From contig NZ_BDBZ01000006.1 of the NCBI RefSeq assembly GCF_001613245.1, positions 179,767 to 243,766 of the forward strand: DNA of 64,000 bases, written 5' to 3'. A program made the translations under genes and the position numbers. The notes below the pieces were generated by a model. It was not told where the DNA came from. It was given only the letters and a program-made list of their open reading frames with translations, and did no database searches. Origin of the DNA: Nocardia speluncae NBRC 108251 (GTDB lineage Bacteria > Actinomycetota > Actinomycetes > Mycobacteriales > Mycobacteriaceae). Positions 50,711 to 59,547 of this stretch are shown here, piece by piece. Position 1 is the first letter of the stretch, and every line of letters starts with the position of its first letter.

Positions 50711-50737
50711 ACTCGCTGGACACAGCGTCCAGTGAGT
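50711..50737. promoter_or_regulatory. TetR operator between the monooxygenase and TetR genes
   Basis: ACTCGCTGGAC (50711-50721) pairs with GTCCAGTGAGT (50727-50737) with one mismatch. It lies in the divergent 116-base spacer, within 26-65 bases of both starts, and probably serves both. A TAGGAT hexamer (50750-50755) 7 bases before the TetR ATG is its likely -10. Confidence 0.7.
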
Positions 50738-50762
50738 TTTCGCACCGTCTAGGATTACGGCC

Positions 50763-51392
50763 ATGCCGACCGAACCACCCGCAGTCCGCCGGGGCACGCT
50801 GCGCGAGGAACAGAAGCGCTCGACCACGGCACGCATCGTCGACGCCGCGCGCGACCTCTTCGAAACCCAGGGCTACTCCGCGGTCCGTGTCGACGACATC
50901 GCCGCCGCGGCCGGCTGCAGCCGGGCGACCTTCTACCTGCACTTCACCGGCAAACCAGAGGTCCTGCAGGCAATTGCCAACAGCGGCACCCCGACAGGTG
51001 TCCGGTTCTTCTACGCCGATCTCGACCGGGTTCTCACCACCGGGTCACGAGAAGAATTCGCGGCTTGGATGAGCCGGGCCATCGATTGGTTCTTCGAGAA
51101 CAAGGACATGCTGACCGCCTGGGACGAGGCCACCGCACTCGAACCGGAATTCCGCCGCGCCGTGCGCGCGGGCATCATGACACTCGCCGACACCATGCCG
51201 GATTTCCTCGCCCGCTGGCCCGCCGGCCGCCGGGACGAGGCGCGGCTGCGTATCGAACTCCTGGTGGCACAGCTGGAACGTTTCTTCACCCGCTGGGCCA
51301 TGCAAGGCACCATCGAGGTCTCCGCCGAGCAGGCCGCCGAGGTCCTCACCGGCATCTGGTTCCCGGCCTTGCAAGCACCGGAGCACGAATAG
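50763..51392 (+). CDS. TetR family regulator of the monooxygenase-esterase operon
   Basis: This 209-residue regulator has an N-terminal TetR helix-turn-helix (RIVDAARDLFETQGYSAVRV and IAAAAGCSRATFYLHF) and a large ligand-binding core with aromatic and charged residues (WFFENKDMLTAWDEATALEP). It is likely leaderless, with TAGGAT 7 bases before the ATG. It represses the divergent monooxygenase-esterase genes and probably itself. The ligand is unknown. Confidence 0.87.
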   Translation: MPTEPPAVRRGTLREEQKRSTTARIVDAARDLFETQGYSAVRVDDIAAAAGCSRATFYLHFTGKPEVLQAIANSGTPTGVRFFYADLDRVLTTGSREEFAAWMSRAIDWFFENKDMLTAWDEATALEPEFRRAVRAGIMTLADTMPDFLARWPAGRRDEARLRIELLVAQLERFFTRWAMQGTIEVSAEQAAEVLTGIWFPALQAPEHE

Positions 51393-51450
51393 CCCGGTGC
51401 GGCTTCCGGGATACCATGGCCGGACGCCTCCTCGTTCGATCGGAGCCGCA

Positions 51451-52596
51451 ATGCATGCACCGCCGCTCTACTACCTGATCGGTCCGGCGGGCCACCCGAA
51501 TTACGGCGACGAACTAATCACCGCCGGTTGGCTGAACCACCTCGCCGACACCGCACCGGACGCGGCGGTATGGGTGGATACGCACTCCCCCGGCCCGGCA
51601 CAGGTCCTACTCGGCGATCTGCATCCACGGGTGCGCTTCACCGATACGCTGTGGCGGCTGTGCTGGGAGGCGCCGTCGGACGACCCGTGGCAGGTGGCGT
51701 CGTGGGTGCGCCGAGCCGTCACCGACCCCGGCCTGGCCCCGCGGTGGGATCGCGGTATCGCGCTGCTGCGACGCGCCGACGTCATCCACCTACTCGGGGG
51801 CGGCTATATCAACCGGATCTGGCCACGACATATCGGGCTGTTCGCCGGGGCCGCCGCGGCCGCCCGCGCCTCCGGTGCCCGCTGCGCGGCGACCGGCCTC
51901 GGGCTGTTCCCGGAGCCGGAAGGCGCCGCGGAGCTGGTGCGGGCCACCGCCGCCGAATTCGCGATCACCGAAATCCGCGACCGTGCATCCGCGGATCTGC
52001 TCAGGACCGCGCCCGGCATCGACGATGCGTTCCTGGCGCAGCCGAAGCTCCGGACGAACGAGGACGACCCGCCCGACGTGATGCTCTGCCTGCAGAGTGA
52101 TCAGGTCGATATCGGTATCGACGCGCTGGCGTCGGCCGTCTTGCGGATTCTGCGCGCCTGGCAGACCCCGCCCGAACGGATCGGCGTGGTCGAGGCGATC
52201 CCCGGCGAGGACCGGAAGGTATTCGATCTCATCGAGCACCAGCTGCCCGGTGCCCGCTTCTATCCCTTCGTCGACGTCTGGGAACACGGGTTACCGGTCA
52301 CAGCCGGGCAGACCTGGCTGACCACCCGGTTCCATATGCATCTGGTCGCGGCGACGGCGGGCGCCACCGGGGTGGCGATTCCGGTCAGTACCGATTTCTA
52401 TGCCACCAAACATCGGTCGCTCATCGAGCTCGGGTCGGGCTGGACGATGCTCGACGACCTCCAGCAGGTGCCGCGGCGGCCCACCGGCGCAGGCTTCGAC
52501 GCTGCCGTGGTCGAGGCAGCGGGCCGGGCGAAACTCGCGCTTGCCCGAGCTGTCTACGCCCCCACAGCGACGGCCGGCCGGCAGACCCCGCACTAG
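51451..52596 (+). CDS. Polysaccharide pyruvyl transferase family protein
   Basis: This 381-residue protein matches the polysaccharide pyruvyl transferase family (GPAGHPNYGDELITAGWLNH, VIHLLGGGYINRIW, TTRFHMHLVAATAGATGVAI). Family members add pyruvate ketals to sugars or act as carbohydrate-modifying enzymes. The ATG at 51451 follows CGGAG by 5 bases. It may open a carbohydrate operon with the next two genes after a 58-base gap from TetR. Confidence 0.78.
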   Translation: MHAPPLYYLIGPAGHPNYGDELITAGWLNHLADTAPDAAVWVDTHSPGPAQVLLGDLHPRVRFTDTLWRLCWEAPSDDPWQVASWVRRAVTDPGLAPRWDRGIALLRRADVIHLLGGGYINRIWPRHIGLFAGAAAAARASGARCAATGLGLFPEPEGAAELVRATAAEFAITEIRDRASADLLRTAPGIDDAFLAQPKLRTNEDDPPDVMLCLQSDQVDIGIDALASAVLRILRAWQTPPERIGVVEAIPGEDRKVFDLIEHQLPGARFYPFVDVWEHGLPVTAGQTWLTTRFHMHLVAATAGATGVAIPVSTDFYATKHRSLIELGSGWTMLDDLQQVPRRPTGAGFDAAVVEAAGRAKLALARAVYAPTATAGRQTPH

Positions 52597-52605
52597 GGTG
52601 GCGCT

Positions 52606-53589
52606 ATGCGGGTTCTGGTCATCGGAGGGACGCTGTTTCTGGGTCGGCGTGTTGTCGAACGCCTACATGCACGCGGCGATCAAGTCCTGCTGATCCACCG
52701 CAGTCACAGCGAGCCTGCGAACTGGTTGCCGGTTGAGCACTTACTCAGCGACCGGCACGATCTCGCACGGCACCGCGACCGAATCCGTGATTTTGCCCCG
52801 GACACCGTAATCGACAGCTTCGCGCTGACCGGTGCGGGTGTCGATGCGGTACTGCCGGTTCTGCCCGAGGTGCCGACCGTGGTGCTGTCCAGCCAGGACG
52901 TCTACCAAGCCCATGCGGCACTGCTGGCCGGCCGATGCGATTCGCCGGTGCCGCTGACCGAGGATTCGGAGCTGCGGCGGAACCGTTATCCGTACCGTGG
53001 CGCGGACCTGCCGGAGGTTCCCGGCGATTACAGCAAACGCGATGTCGAAGACCGCTGGCTCGCACGCGGTGCGGTGGTGTTGCGACTACCGCTGATCTAC
53101 GGACCGCACGACCGGCAGCGCCGGGAAGACCTCGTACTCCGCAGAGTACGAGCCGGTCGCACCCGGATCCCGGTCGGCGCGGGAAATCTCCTCTGGACTC
53201 GCGGATACGTCGACGATCTGGCTACCGGCGTCCTCGCCGCCCTGGACAACCGGACGGCGGACGGCCTCCCCGTCAACCTCGGTGAAACGCACACCGTGCC
53301 GATCCGCACCTGGCTCGAGCAGATCCTCGACGCCGCGGGCTCGACCGCGGAACTGGTCACGGTCCCCGACTCTGTCCTGCCGCCGGATCTCGCCCTCACC
53401 GGCGCACCGGCGCAGCATTTGCTGATCTCCGTCGCCCGCGCGCAGGACCTGCTCGGCTGGGCCCCCGCCGATCCACTCCAACGGGTGGGTGAGTCGGTGC
53501 GCTGGCATATCGAAAACCCACCGTCGGACGCCGGCTGGACCGATGCCGACACCGCCGCGGACGAGGCAGCGCTGGCTGCGGCCGGCTGA
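52606..53589 (+). CDS. NAD-dependent sugar epimerase/dehydratase
   Basis: This 327-residue extended short-chain enzyme has the NAD loop VLVIGGTLFLGRRVVERLHA, a Tyr-Lys pair (YSKRDVED), RLPLIYGPHDRQRRED, and GAGNLLWTRGYVDDLATGVL, which is the sugar-nucleotide-binding part. There are 9 bases between it and the pyruvyl transferase. TAGGGT ends 6 bases before the ATG, so a second leaderless promoter may drive it. The substrate could be an NDP-sugar or a quinone-derived ketone. Confidence 0.82.
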   Translation: MRVLVIGGTLFLGRRVVERLHARGDQVLLIHRSHSEPANWLPVEHLLSDRHDLARHRDRIRDFAPDTVIDSFALTGAGVDAVLPVLPEVPTVVLSSQDVYQAHAALLAGRCDSPVPLTEDSELRRNRYPYRGADLPEVPGDYSKRDVEDRWLARGAVVLRLPLIYGPHDRQRREDLVLRRVRAGRTRIPVGAGNLLWTRGYVDDLATGVLAALDNRTADGLPVNLGETHTVPIRTWLEQILDAAGSTAELVTVPDSVLPPDLALTGAPAQHLLISVARAQDLLGWAPADPLQRVGESVRWHIENPPSDAGWTDADTAADEAALAAAG

Positions 53590-53594
53590 TCGGC

Positions 53595-54533
53595 GTGCGA
53601 TATGACACGGGCAGCACCTCGGTTGCCCCGAAAACCGCTCTGTTCGCAGGTATTTCGACCGTGGATCTCGCCTACCTCGTCGACAACTATCCGGCGGAGG
53701 ACACGAAAACCCAGGCTCTCGACCAGTTCATCGGCGCGGGCGGGCCCGCCACCAACGCCGCGGTCGCTTATGCCGCGCTCGGTGGCGCTTCCACTCTCGT
53801 CACCGCGGTGGGAACCCACCGGCTCGGCGACCTGATCCGCAACGACCTGTCCGCGCACGGCGTGCGGGTCGTCGATGTCCGCGCCGACAGCGACCACCAG
53901 CCCCCGGTATCGTCCATCGTGGTTGCGGAATCGGCGGCCACCCGCACGATCGTCTCCCTGGACGGCGCGCGCATCAGCGTCGAGTACGACCACCGTCTCG
54001 CGGACCGGCTGTCCGGTGTGAACGTAGTACTCGCCGACGGGCACTATCCGGTGTTGGCCGCGGGTCTCTGCGAACGAGCCTGTGCGCTGGGCATTCCGAC
54101 GGTTCTGGACGCGGGCAGGTTCAAGGACTCACACACTGCCCTGCTCCCGCATATCGGGTCGGCAATCTGCTCCGCCGCCTTCGCACCACCCGGTATTGCT
54201 CCCGGAGACACCGACGCGGTACTCACGTACCTGCGCACCGCAGGCGTGGAGAACATCGCGATCACCAGCGGCGGCGAACCGATCGTCGGCCTCACCGGTG
54301 ACCGCGAATTCCGCATCGATATCCCGGAAACCCGTGCCGTGGATACGCTCGGCGCGGGCGATATCCTGCACGGCGCGTTCTGCTACTACACCAGCACCGG
54401 CCTCGATTTCGTGCGCTCGCTGGCACTGGCGTCGGAGGTGGCGAGCTTCTCCTGCCGATTCTTCGGCACCCGGGAATGGTGCACTCGCCTCAGCGAGCTG
54501 CCCGGACGAGGTACTCCTCGCCCCGAAGCGTGA
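53595..54533 (+). CDS. PfkB-family carbohydrate kinase
   Basis: This 312-residue kinase carries GAGGPATNAAVAYAALGGAS (sugar-binding loop), the PfkB signature DTLGAGDILHGAFCYYTSTG with catalytic Asp, and an ATP-site GGEPIVGLTGD. The GTG start at 53595 is 5 bases past the epimerase stop. It phosphorylates a sugar or nucleoside. With the epimerase and pyruvyl transferase it fits a carbohydrate-modifying operon. The last 44 bases overlap the convergent kinase gene. Confidence 0.83.
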   Translation: MRYDTGSTSVAPKTALFAGISTVDLAYLVDNYPAEDTKTQALDQFIGAGGPATNAAVAYAALGGASTLVTAVGTHRLGDLIRNDLSAHGVRVVDVRADSDHQPPVSSIVVAESAATRTIVSLDGARISVEYDHRLADRLSGVNVVLADGHYPVLAAGLCERACALGIPTVLDAGRFKDSHTALLPHIGSAICSAAFAPPGIAPGDTDAVLTYLRTAGVENIAITSGGEPIVGLTGDREFRIDIPETRAVDTLGAGDILHGAFCYYTSTGLDFVRSLALASEVASFSCRFFGTREWCTRLSELPGRGTPRPEA

Positions 54534-55155
54534 GTACGAGATCGGCCCGCCCACGCGTTCCGGCGACGAGCGCGGCATTGGGCAGATCATTGTACGCGAT
54601 CCGTGCGCGCGCGACCTCCGGCGCCTTCCCTCCGGCGATATGCCGCTCGTAGAGCCGCTGCCCGATCGACTCCGCCCCGGCATCCAGATACCAGCACTCG
54701 TCGAGGTAGGAACGCACATCCCGCCAGCCCGGTTCGTCCAGCAGCAGATAGTTGCCCTCGACCACAACGATCCGCTGCCGCCGGAAAACCACACCGTCCG
54801 GCACCGGGTCGTGGATCTCGCGGTCGTAGACCGGCCACCCGACCTCGGCGCCTACTACTACCGAACGCAGTTCGCGCAGCTTCGCCGTGAATCCACCGAT
54901 ATCGAAAGTGCCCGGCTGTCCTTTGTTTTCGAGCTCGCCCGCAGCGGAGAGGTCCTGGCCGGTCCGGTGGAAGCCGTCCATCGGCGCGACACCTGCGAGC
55001 TCTTCGTCCGACCGATTCAGTGCCGTGGCGAGCGCAAACGCGAGTGTGGATTTTCCCGCACCCGGCGGTCCGGCCAGTCCCACGAGATACCGCCGATCCA
55101 GGCCGTCGGCAGCCGCCCGCACCCGGCGCGCCAGATCGTCGACAGAGGCCACCAT
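54490..55155 (-). CDS. P-loop nucleoside/pantothenate kinase-type protein
   Basis: This 221-residue kinase has Walker A GLAGPPGAGKSTLAFALA, a substrate segment APMDGFHRTG, the NKGQPGTFDIGGF loop, and EGNYLLLD (Walker B-like) as in uridine and phosphoribulokinase-like proteins. The start ATG overlaps the MerR stop (TGATG), so the two are coupled. The 3' end overlaps the PfkB gene by 44 bases in the opposite direction, unusual for two metabolic genes and a possible point of antisense interference. Confidence 0.8.
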   Translation of the reverse strand: MVASVDDLARRVRAAADGLDRRYLVGLAGPPGAGKSTLAFALATALNRSDEELAGVAPMDGFHRTGQDLSAAGELENKGQPGTFDIGGFTAKLRELRSVVVGAEVGWPVYDREIHDPVPDGVVFRRQRIVVVEGNYLLLDEPGWRDVRSYLDECWYLDAGAESIGQRLYERHIAGGKAPEVARARIAYNDLPNAALVAGTRGRADLVLTLRGEEYLVRAAR

Positions 55156-56084
55156 CACCGCTGTCGGCCGCCGCTCGGCTCGAGCGACCGCAGGAGAGCG
55201 GTGTCCAGCCATTGCTGAACACCGCCGGTGGTGTGGGCCGTGCCGAGCGCTTCGGCGGTGAGCGTCCAATAGCGCGCCGCCGCGTGATCGGTGATCGTGA
55301 CTCCGCGGGCCAGTTCACGCCGGAAGCCCTCGGTATCGCGCCGCCCGCGGGCCCTCGCGTGCGCCGCGACGTACAGGTCCAGTTCCGGCCCCGGGTCCAG
55401 CGGGCCCTCGGCGGTCATCCGCGCCGCCACAGCGGTGTGCGCGGGCGCGAGATCGGCGAGGAACGCCCGCCGGTTCCGTATCGCCGATCCCCCCGCGCCC
55501 CAGATCTGCCGGGAGACCACCCGCGCCAGCTCGGCCGATCGCGCCAGCTGCCCGAGTTCGGCGAACAGGAGGACCTCACGCGGTGACGGCGCCGCGGGCA
55601 GCCGCGGGATATCCATCTCGACGAAATCGTCGAACGCCGAAGCCGGAAGAGCAGCCAGGACCCGCCGCCAGAAGCCGATGAGGGCGGTGCGGGCCGCGCC
55701 ACGCTCGGCAACTACTGCCAGTTCCGTGAGAACCAGCGGATCATCGGCCTGTTCGATCGCGACCAGTACCGCATGCCGCCAGGACAGTGCAGCGAGATCG
55801 GCCTCCACCGCGGCACGCTCCACCGCGACCACATCCGGGACAGCACGCGCCCCCGCAAGCACGTCGGCAATCGCAGCCAACCCGATACCCACGGCCCGCA
55901 GTTCACGCACCAGCACCAAACGATCGAGGGCAACCGGTGTGAATACTCGGTGCCCGCCGCTCGTGCGCGGCACCGCGAGGATTCCCTCGTCGCAATAGAA
56001 GCGGATGGTGCGCACCGGCACACCCGTGCGCCGGGATGCTTCCCCGATACTCACGGCGTTCGACGAATGAATGATGTAGGTCAC
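55155..56084 (-). CDS. MerR family transcriptional regulator
   Basis: This 309-residue regulator starts with SIGEASRRTGVPVRTIRFYC and DEGILAVPRTSGGHRVFTPV (MerR helix-turn-helix plus wing). A long helical C-terminus has no clear Cys metal ligands, so a ligand other than thiol-bound metal is likely. A GTG at 56084 with GGAGG 11 bases upstream is used. A longer frame begins at the GTG 56102. It is co-translated with the kinase and divergent from the maleylpyruvate isomerase-type gene. Confidence 0.8.
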   Translation of the reverse strand: MTYIIHSSNAVSIGEASRRTGVPVRTIRFYCDEGILAVPRTSGGHRVFTPVALDRLVLVRELRAVGIGLAAIADVLAGARAVPDVVAVERAAVEADLAALSWRHAVLVAIEQADDPLVLTELAVVAERGAARTALIGFWRRVLAALPASAFDDFVEMDIPRLPAAPSPREVLLFAELGQLARSAELARVVSRQIWGAGGSAIRNRRAFLADLAPAHTAVAARMTAEGPLDPGPELDLYVAAHARARGRRDTEGFRRELARGVTITDHAAARYWTLTAEALGTAHTTGGVQQWLDTALLRSLEPSGGRQR

Positions 56085-56154
56085 AACTACTGGAACCTCC
56101 ACCCGACTGGAATTCCTACGCTACCGGAAACGACCCAGCACAGGAGGCCCGCCG

Positions 56155-56769
56155 ATGAACGTCACCAACCCCACCGAAGAACTCGTCTGGACGGCCGTCG
56201 CCGCCGAACGCGGCGGCCTGGCCGGCCTACTGCAAGGCCTGACCGAGGAGCAGTGGGACCACGCGTCTTTGTGCGAAGGCTGGCGGGTCCGCGATGTGGT
56301 CGCCCATATCCTGCTCACCTCACAGGCGAAACTTCCCTGGCTACTGTGGCATACGGCGCTCGCGCGCGGCAGCATCACCCGGATGAACTTCGGCACCGCC
56401 CTCCGCTACGCCGATCGCACATCCCCCTCGGACCTGCTCACCGAACTCCGCGCGATCTCCGGCCTCCGGCACCAGCCGGTCGCCACCGACGCCGTGGACC
56501 GCCTGATGGATCTACTGGTACACGGCCACGACATCGCATACCCCTTGGGAATCCGCCACGAAATGCCGACCGATGCCGCCCGCTGGTCCACCGACCGGGT
56601 CTGGCAGATGGGCTGGCCTTTCCACGCCCGCCGCACACTCGCCGCCTACCGATTGACCGCCACCGATACGGACTGGTCCGTAGGTGCGGGGAGTCCGGTA
56701 GCCGCCCCGATCGCTGACCTGCTGCTGCTCGTCACCGGCCGGAATTCGGTGGCGAACCTGCGCCCGTAA
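56155..56769 (+). CDS. Mycothiol-dependent maleylpyruvate isomerase-type protein (DinB-like)
   Basis: This 204-residue protein carries the actinobacterial mycothiol maleylpyruvate isomerase/DinB_2 pattern: MDLLVHGHDIAYPLGIRHEM (metal His pair), EQWDHASLCEGWRVRDVVAH (first His region), and LLLVTGRNSVANLRP at the end. The ribosome site AGGAGG is 7 bases upstream. It is probably metal- and mycothiol-dependent. The pathway is unknown. MerR is divergent, with 70 bases between starts, and may control it. Confidence 0.82.
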   Translation: MNVTNPTEELVWTAVAAERGGLAGLLQGLTEEQWDHASLCEGWRVRDVVAHILLTSQAKLPWLLWHTALARGSITRMNFGTALRYADRTSPSDLLTELRAISGLRHQPVATDAVDRLMDLLVHGHDIAYPLGIRHEMPTDAARWSTDRVWQMGWPFHARRTLAAYRLTATDTDWSVGAGSPVAAPIADLLLLVTGRNSVANLRP

Positions 56770-56894
56770 CAGCTGTATTCAGTCGCTGAACAATGATTCC
56801 GGGCCACCACGCTACGGCGACCCGGGCGGAATCGTTCTCGATCTCTCTCCGCAGAAGGACGTTCAACGGACCCCGGGTTCCTATACTGGTCGAA

Positions 56895-57332
56895 ATGTCG
56901 AGCACTGAAGGTCCATTGCCCTACTTCTTCCCCAAATGGATCGATCGGCTCGGCTTCCGGTACATGAACCCGTGGATGCGACGACTCGCTCCTTCACTAC
57001 CGGGCTACGCCGTGGTCGAACATATCGGCCGGAAATCCGGCAAACGGTACGAAGCCCCGGTCCGCGTATTCCGGAACGGCGATGTGATGGCGGTGGTTCT
57101 GCTACACGGTGAAACCGATTGGGCTCGGAACATAGCCACCGCAGGCGAAGCCACTCTCCACCACCGCCGTGCCACCGTGCCACTGCGCGACCCGCGCATC
57201 ATCCGCCCCCGCGAGGCGACACCGGATGTACCTCGCCTCGCACGCCTGGGAAACCGCATCGCGGGGATCCTCGTATTCCGGATCGATGACACCGCCGAAG
57301 CGCACCGGCTCGAACGCGACGGCCTCGGCTGA
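56895..57332 (+). CDS. Deazaflavin (F420)-dependent nitroreductase family protein
   Basis: This 145-residue Ddn-like protein folds as a split beta-barrel and binds F420H2. Marks are VVEHIGRKSGKRYEAPVRVF, LLHGETDWARNIATAGEATL, and IIRPREATPDVPRLARLGN. It reduces quinones or nitro compounds. The ATG at 56895 is 7 bases after TATACT, a clear leaderless signal. A decayed copy of its 3' end lies at 59264-59400. The following 192 bases (57333-57524) show no gene. Confidence 0.88.
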   Translation: MSSTEGPLPYFFPKWIDRLGFRYMNPWMRRLAPSLPGYAVVEHIGRKSGKRYEAPVRVFRNGDVMAVVLLHGETDWARNIATAGEATLHHRRATVPLRDPRIIRPREATPDVPRLARLGNRIAGILVFRIDDTAEAHRLERDGLG

Positions 57333-57524
57333 CTTCTCACGGTCGCCGTAGCAGAGCACGGCCCGATCGGCGATGCCGAGATCCGGGCGCGTGCGCGATG
57401 CCACGCCCACTCTGTGGATCGTGGCGGATCACGAGCAGGTGAGGTATTCGGTGATCCGCGGGTTCAGGCCGTACTACCTGCTGCGCGAGCTCGTCGACCG
57501 TGGCGAAAGTTCCGGATCGCCTCA

Positions 57525-58181
57525 TCACGCTCTGGACCCGGCACGGGCGTTCACCCTCATGGCGAGTGCCTCGGGCACGACCGCGAAGGTATCGCGGGCA
57601 TGAGCGATAAGGGTGGCCGTACCCGCGTCGCCCGGTGCGGCGCTCCAGCTGTCGAGCGCGCAGTGGAAGGCGGCGACGGCGATATCGAGGGCGAGGCGCG
57701 GGCGCTGGTCGGCATCGGGGTCGAGGTCGAAGCGTTCCCGCAGGATTTCGAGTGCGGCACGTACGGTGCGGGCGCAGAATTCCAGATTGCTCGCGGCCAT
57801 CGCCGGTGTGGACTGCGCGAGCCGATGGCTGCGGACCGCGCGGGCGGCCCAGCCCTCGGCCGGCATCCGGTTCAGCGTAGCCAGGAGACTTTCCTCCAGC
57901 GTTCGCGGCAAGGGCCCGGGTTCCGGTTCACGGTCGGCCAAGTCGGTAAGGAACGTGGCCCACAGATCGCGCAGCGGCGCCATGGCGACGTCTTCCTTGC
58001 TGGTGAAGGTCCGGAAGAAGGTGCGTTTGGATATGTCGACACGGTCGCAGAGTTCGTCGAGCGTGACGCTGTCGAAACCACGTTCGGTGAACAGTTCCAG
58101 CGCCGTGTCGATCAGTGCCTCCCGGGTGCGCAGTTTTTTGCGCTCCCGCAGTGGCAACCGTTCGCTCGGCACATCAGGCAT
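57525..58181 (-). CDS. TetR family regulator of the quinone reductase gene
   Basis: This 218-residue protein has a TetR N-terminus (TREALIDTALELFTERGFDS and LCDRVDISKRTFFRTF) and a long helical ligand domain. It is divergent from the quinone oxidoreductase at 58309, with a palindrome between the genes inside the candidate promoter. The start at ATG 58181 (MPDVPSERL) was chosen over an upstream in-frame ATG because coding similarity begins there. Confidence 0.87.
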   Translation of the reverse strand: MPDVPSERLPLRERKKLRTREALIDTALELFTERGFDSVTLDELCDRVDISKRTFFRTFTSKEDVAMAPLRDLWATFLTDLADREPEPGPLPRTLEESLLATLNRMPAEGWAARAVRSHRLAQSTPAMAASNLEFCARTVRAALEILRERFDLDPDADQRPRLALDIAVAAFHCALDSWSAAPGDAGTATLIAHARDTFAVVPEALAMRVNARAGSRA

Positions 58182-58224
58182 ACCGACACCATAACGCCGA
58201 CCGCCTTCCATCGGCCATAGCCAC

Positions 58225-58254
58225 TTGACAGCTTTTGCCACTGAGTGGCAGATT
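58225..58254 (+). promoter_or_regulatory. Promoter with embedded TetR operator
   Basis: TTGACA (58225-58230) and a TA-rich -10-like CAGATT (58249-58254, 18-base spacing) flank the perfect palindrome TGCCACTGAGTGGCA (58236-58250). The operator sits between the -35 and -10, an effective repression layout. It lies 55 bases before the quinone reductase start. Confidence 0.65.
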
Positions 58255-58308
58255 TCATTCCGCGGAGTTGCGCCGAGCCACGGCCCCGTGTTCGAAAGGC
58301 ATCGAGAT

Positions 58309-59238
58309 ATGCGCGCATTGGTTATCGACCGGTCAGCGGCGTCCGGATTGCGACTCGGCGAGGTCGCCGATCCCGAACCCGCGACGAATCAGGCCCTCAT
58401 CCGGGTCACCGCAACCTCACTCAACAGCGGCGAAATCGTGCACGGCCTCTCCGAGGCCGCCGACGGCACTGTTCCCGGGTGGGACGCGACCGGGATCGTC
58501 GAACGAGCCGCCGCCGACGGCTCCGGCCCGACCGAGGGCACCCCGGTGGTCACCCTGGGCCCGTCCGGTGCCTGGGCGGAACTACGCGCTGTCGACACCG
58601 GCCTGATCGGCACCGTTCCCGCGAACGCCGACCACGGCGCGATCAGCACCGTCCCGGTCGCCGGAACCACCGCATTGCGTTCACTACACCGGCTCGGCCC
58701 CATTCTCGGACGCCGGGTCCTGATCACCGGAGCAACCGGAGGTACCGGCCGGTACGCGGTCCAGCTCGCCCGCCACGGTGGCGCGCACGTCGTCGCGGCC
58801 ACCGCCGATCCGGCCACCCATGCCCGCAGCTTGCGCGACCTGGGAGCAGCCGAAGTCGTCACCACACCGACCGATCTCGCCGAACCGGTCGACGGCGTGA
58901 TCGACCTGGTCGGCGGGCAGCAACTCGTGGACGCGTACCAGCACCTCGCCGAGGGCGGCACAGTGGTCGCGGTCGGCCACGCGGCAGGTGCGGCGGAAAC
59001 CTTTCCATACGGGGCACTTTTCGGAGATCAGGGCCGCCACGATCGGTCGATCACCACATTCTTCCTACTGGGCTGCGCTGGCCTGAGCCGCGATTTCACC
59101 TGGCTGGCCGGACAGGTGTCGACCGGCGCCCTGGACCCGAACATCACCTGGCGCGGGTCGTGGACCGAAGCGGACACAGCCGTTCATACCCTGCTGGCAC
59201 GCCGCCTGCACGGCAAAGCAGTGCTCGAAATGTGCTGA
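58309..59238 (+). CDS. Quinone oxidoreductase/zinc-type dehydrogenase
   Basis: This 309-residue medium-chain reductase lacks zinc ligands and has the NADPH fold VLITGATGGTGRYAVQLARH and GGTVVAVGHAAGAAE, typical of NADPH:quinone reductases. The N-terminal GroES-like part is MRALVIDRSAASGLRLGEVA. It probably reduces quinones or enones. The TetR gene is divergent, so induction by a reactive carbonyl or quinone is a natural inference. Confidence 0.85.
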   Translation: MRALVIDRSAASGLRLGEVADPEPATNQALIRVTATSLNSGEIVHGLSEAADGTVPGWDATGIVERAAADGSGPTEGTPVVTLGPSGAWAELRAVDTGLIGTVPANADHGAISTVPVAGTTALRSLHRLGPILGRRVLITGATGGTGRYAVQLARHGGAHVVAATADPATHARSLRDLGAAEVVTTPTDLAEPVDGVIDLVGGQQLVDAYQHLAEGGTVVAVGHAAGAAETFPYGALFGDQGRHDRSITTFFLLGCAGLSRDFTWLAGQVSTGALDPNITWRGSWTEADTAVHTLLARRLHGKAVLEMC

Positions 59239-59263
59239 GCAATCTCGGATTCCGCACCGCCGG

Positions 59264-59400
59264 AGCACTGCGCGCCCCGCGGCTCATCCGGCCCCGAGAG
59301 GCGACGACGGACGTTCCGCGCGGGCACCCGCATCACGAGAATTCCGGCATTCGATCCCCGCGAAGCCCACCCATCGCCACTCCACGGTGCAACGGGTGAA
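59264..59400 (+). pseudogene. Decayed 3' fragment of an F420-type nitroreductase
   Basis: In one frame the sequence reads RAPRLIRPREATTDVPRGH, matching DPRIIRPREATPDVPRLAR of the intact gene at 56895. Just after that the similarity moves to another frame (GTRITRIPAFDPREAH against the C-terminal GNRIAGILVFRIDDTAEAH of the intact gene). This is a frameshifted partial duplicate lacking the 5' half. The 309-base gap 59239-59547 holds nothing else I can identify. Confidence 0.6.
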
Positions 59401-59547
59401 GAGTGGCACCCCCAGCAATAGAAGACGGCAGCTGAATCTCTCAGCGTGGCCCACCGAGGCGCTCCGGGTACAGGGCCCGGATCGAGGGATATCAGGATGC
59501 GGCGCACTCGAACCACGCAATCCGAGCCATGACTTTCCCCTTACCGC

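Noticed and set aside
57333..57524. Short open frames on both strands between the F420 reductase and TetR genes
   Set aside because: No family similarity, no start signal, and the frames overlap antisense to each other.
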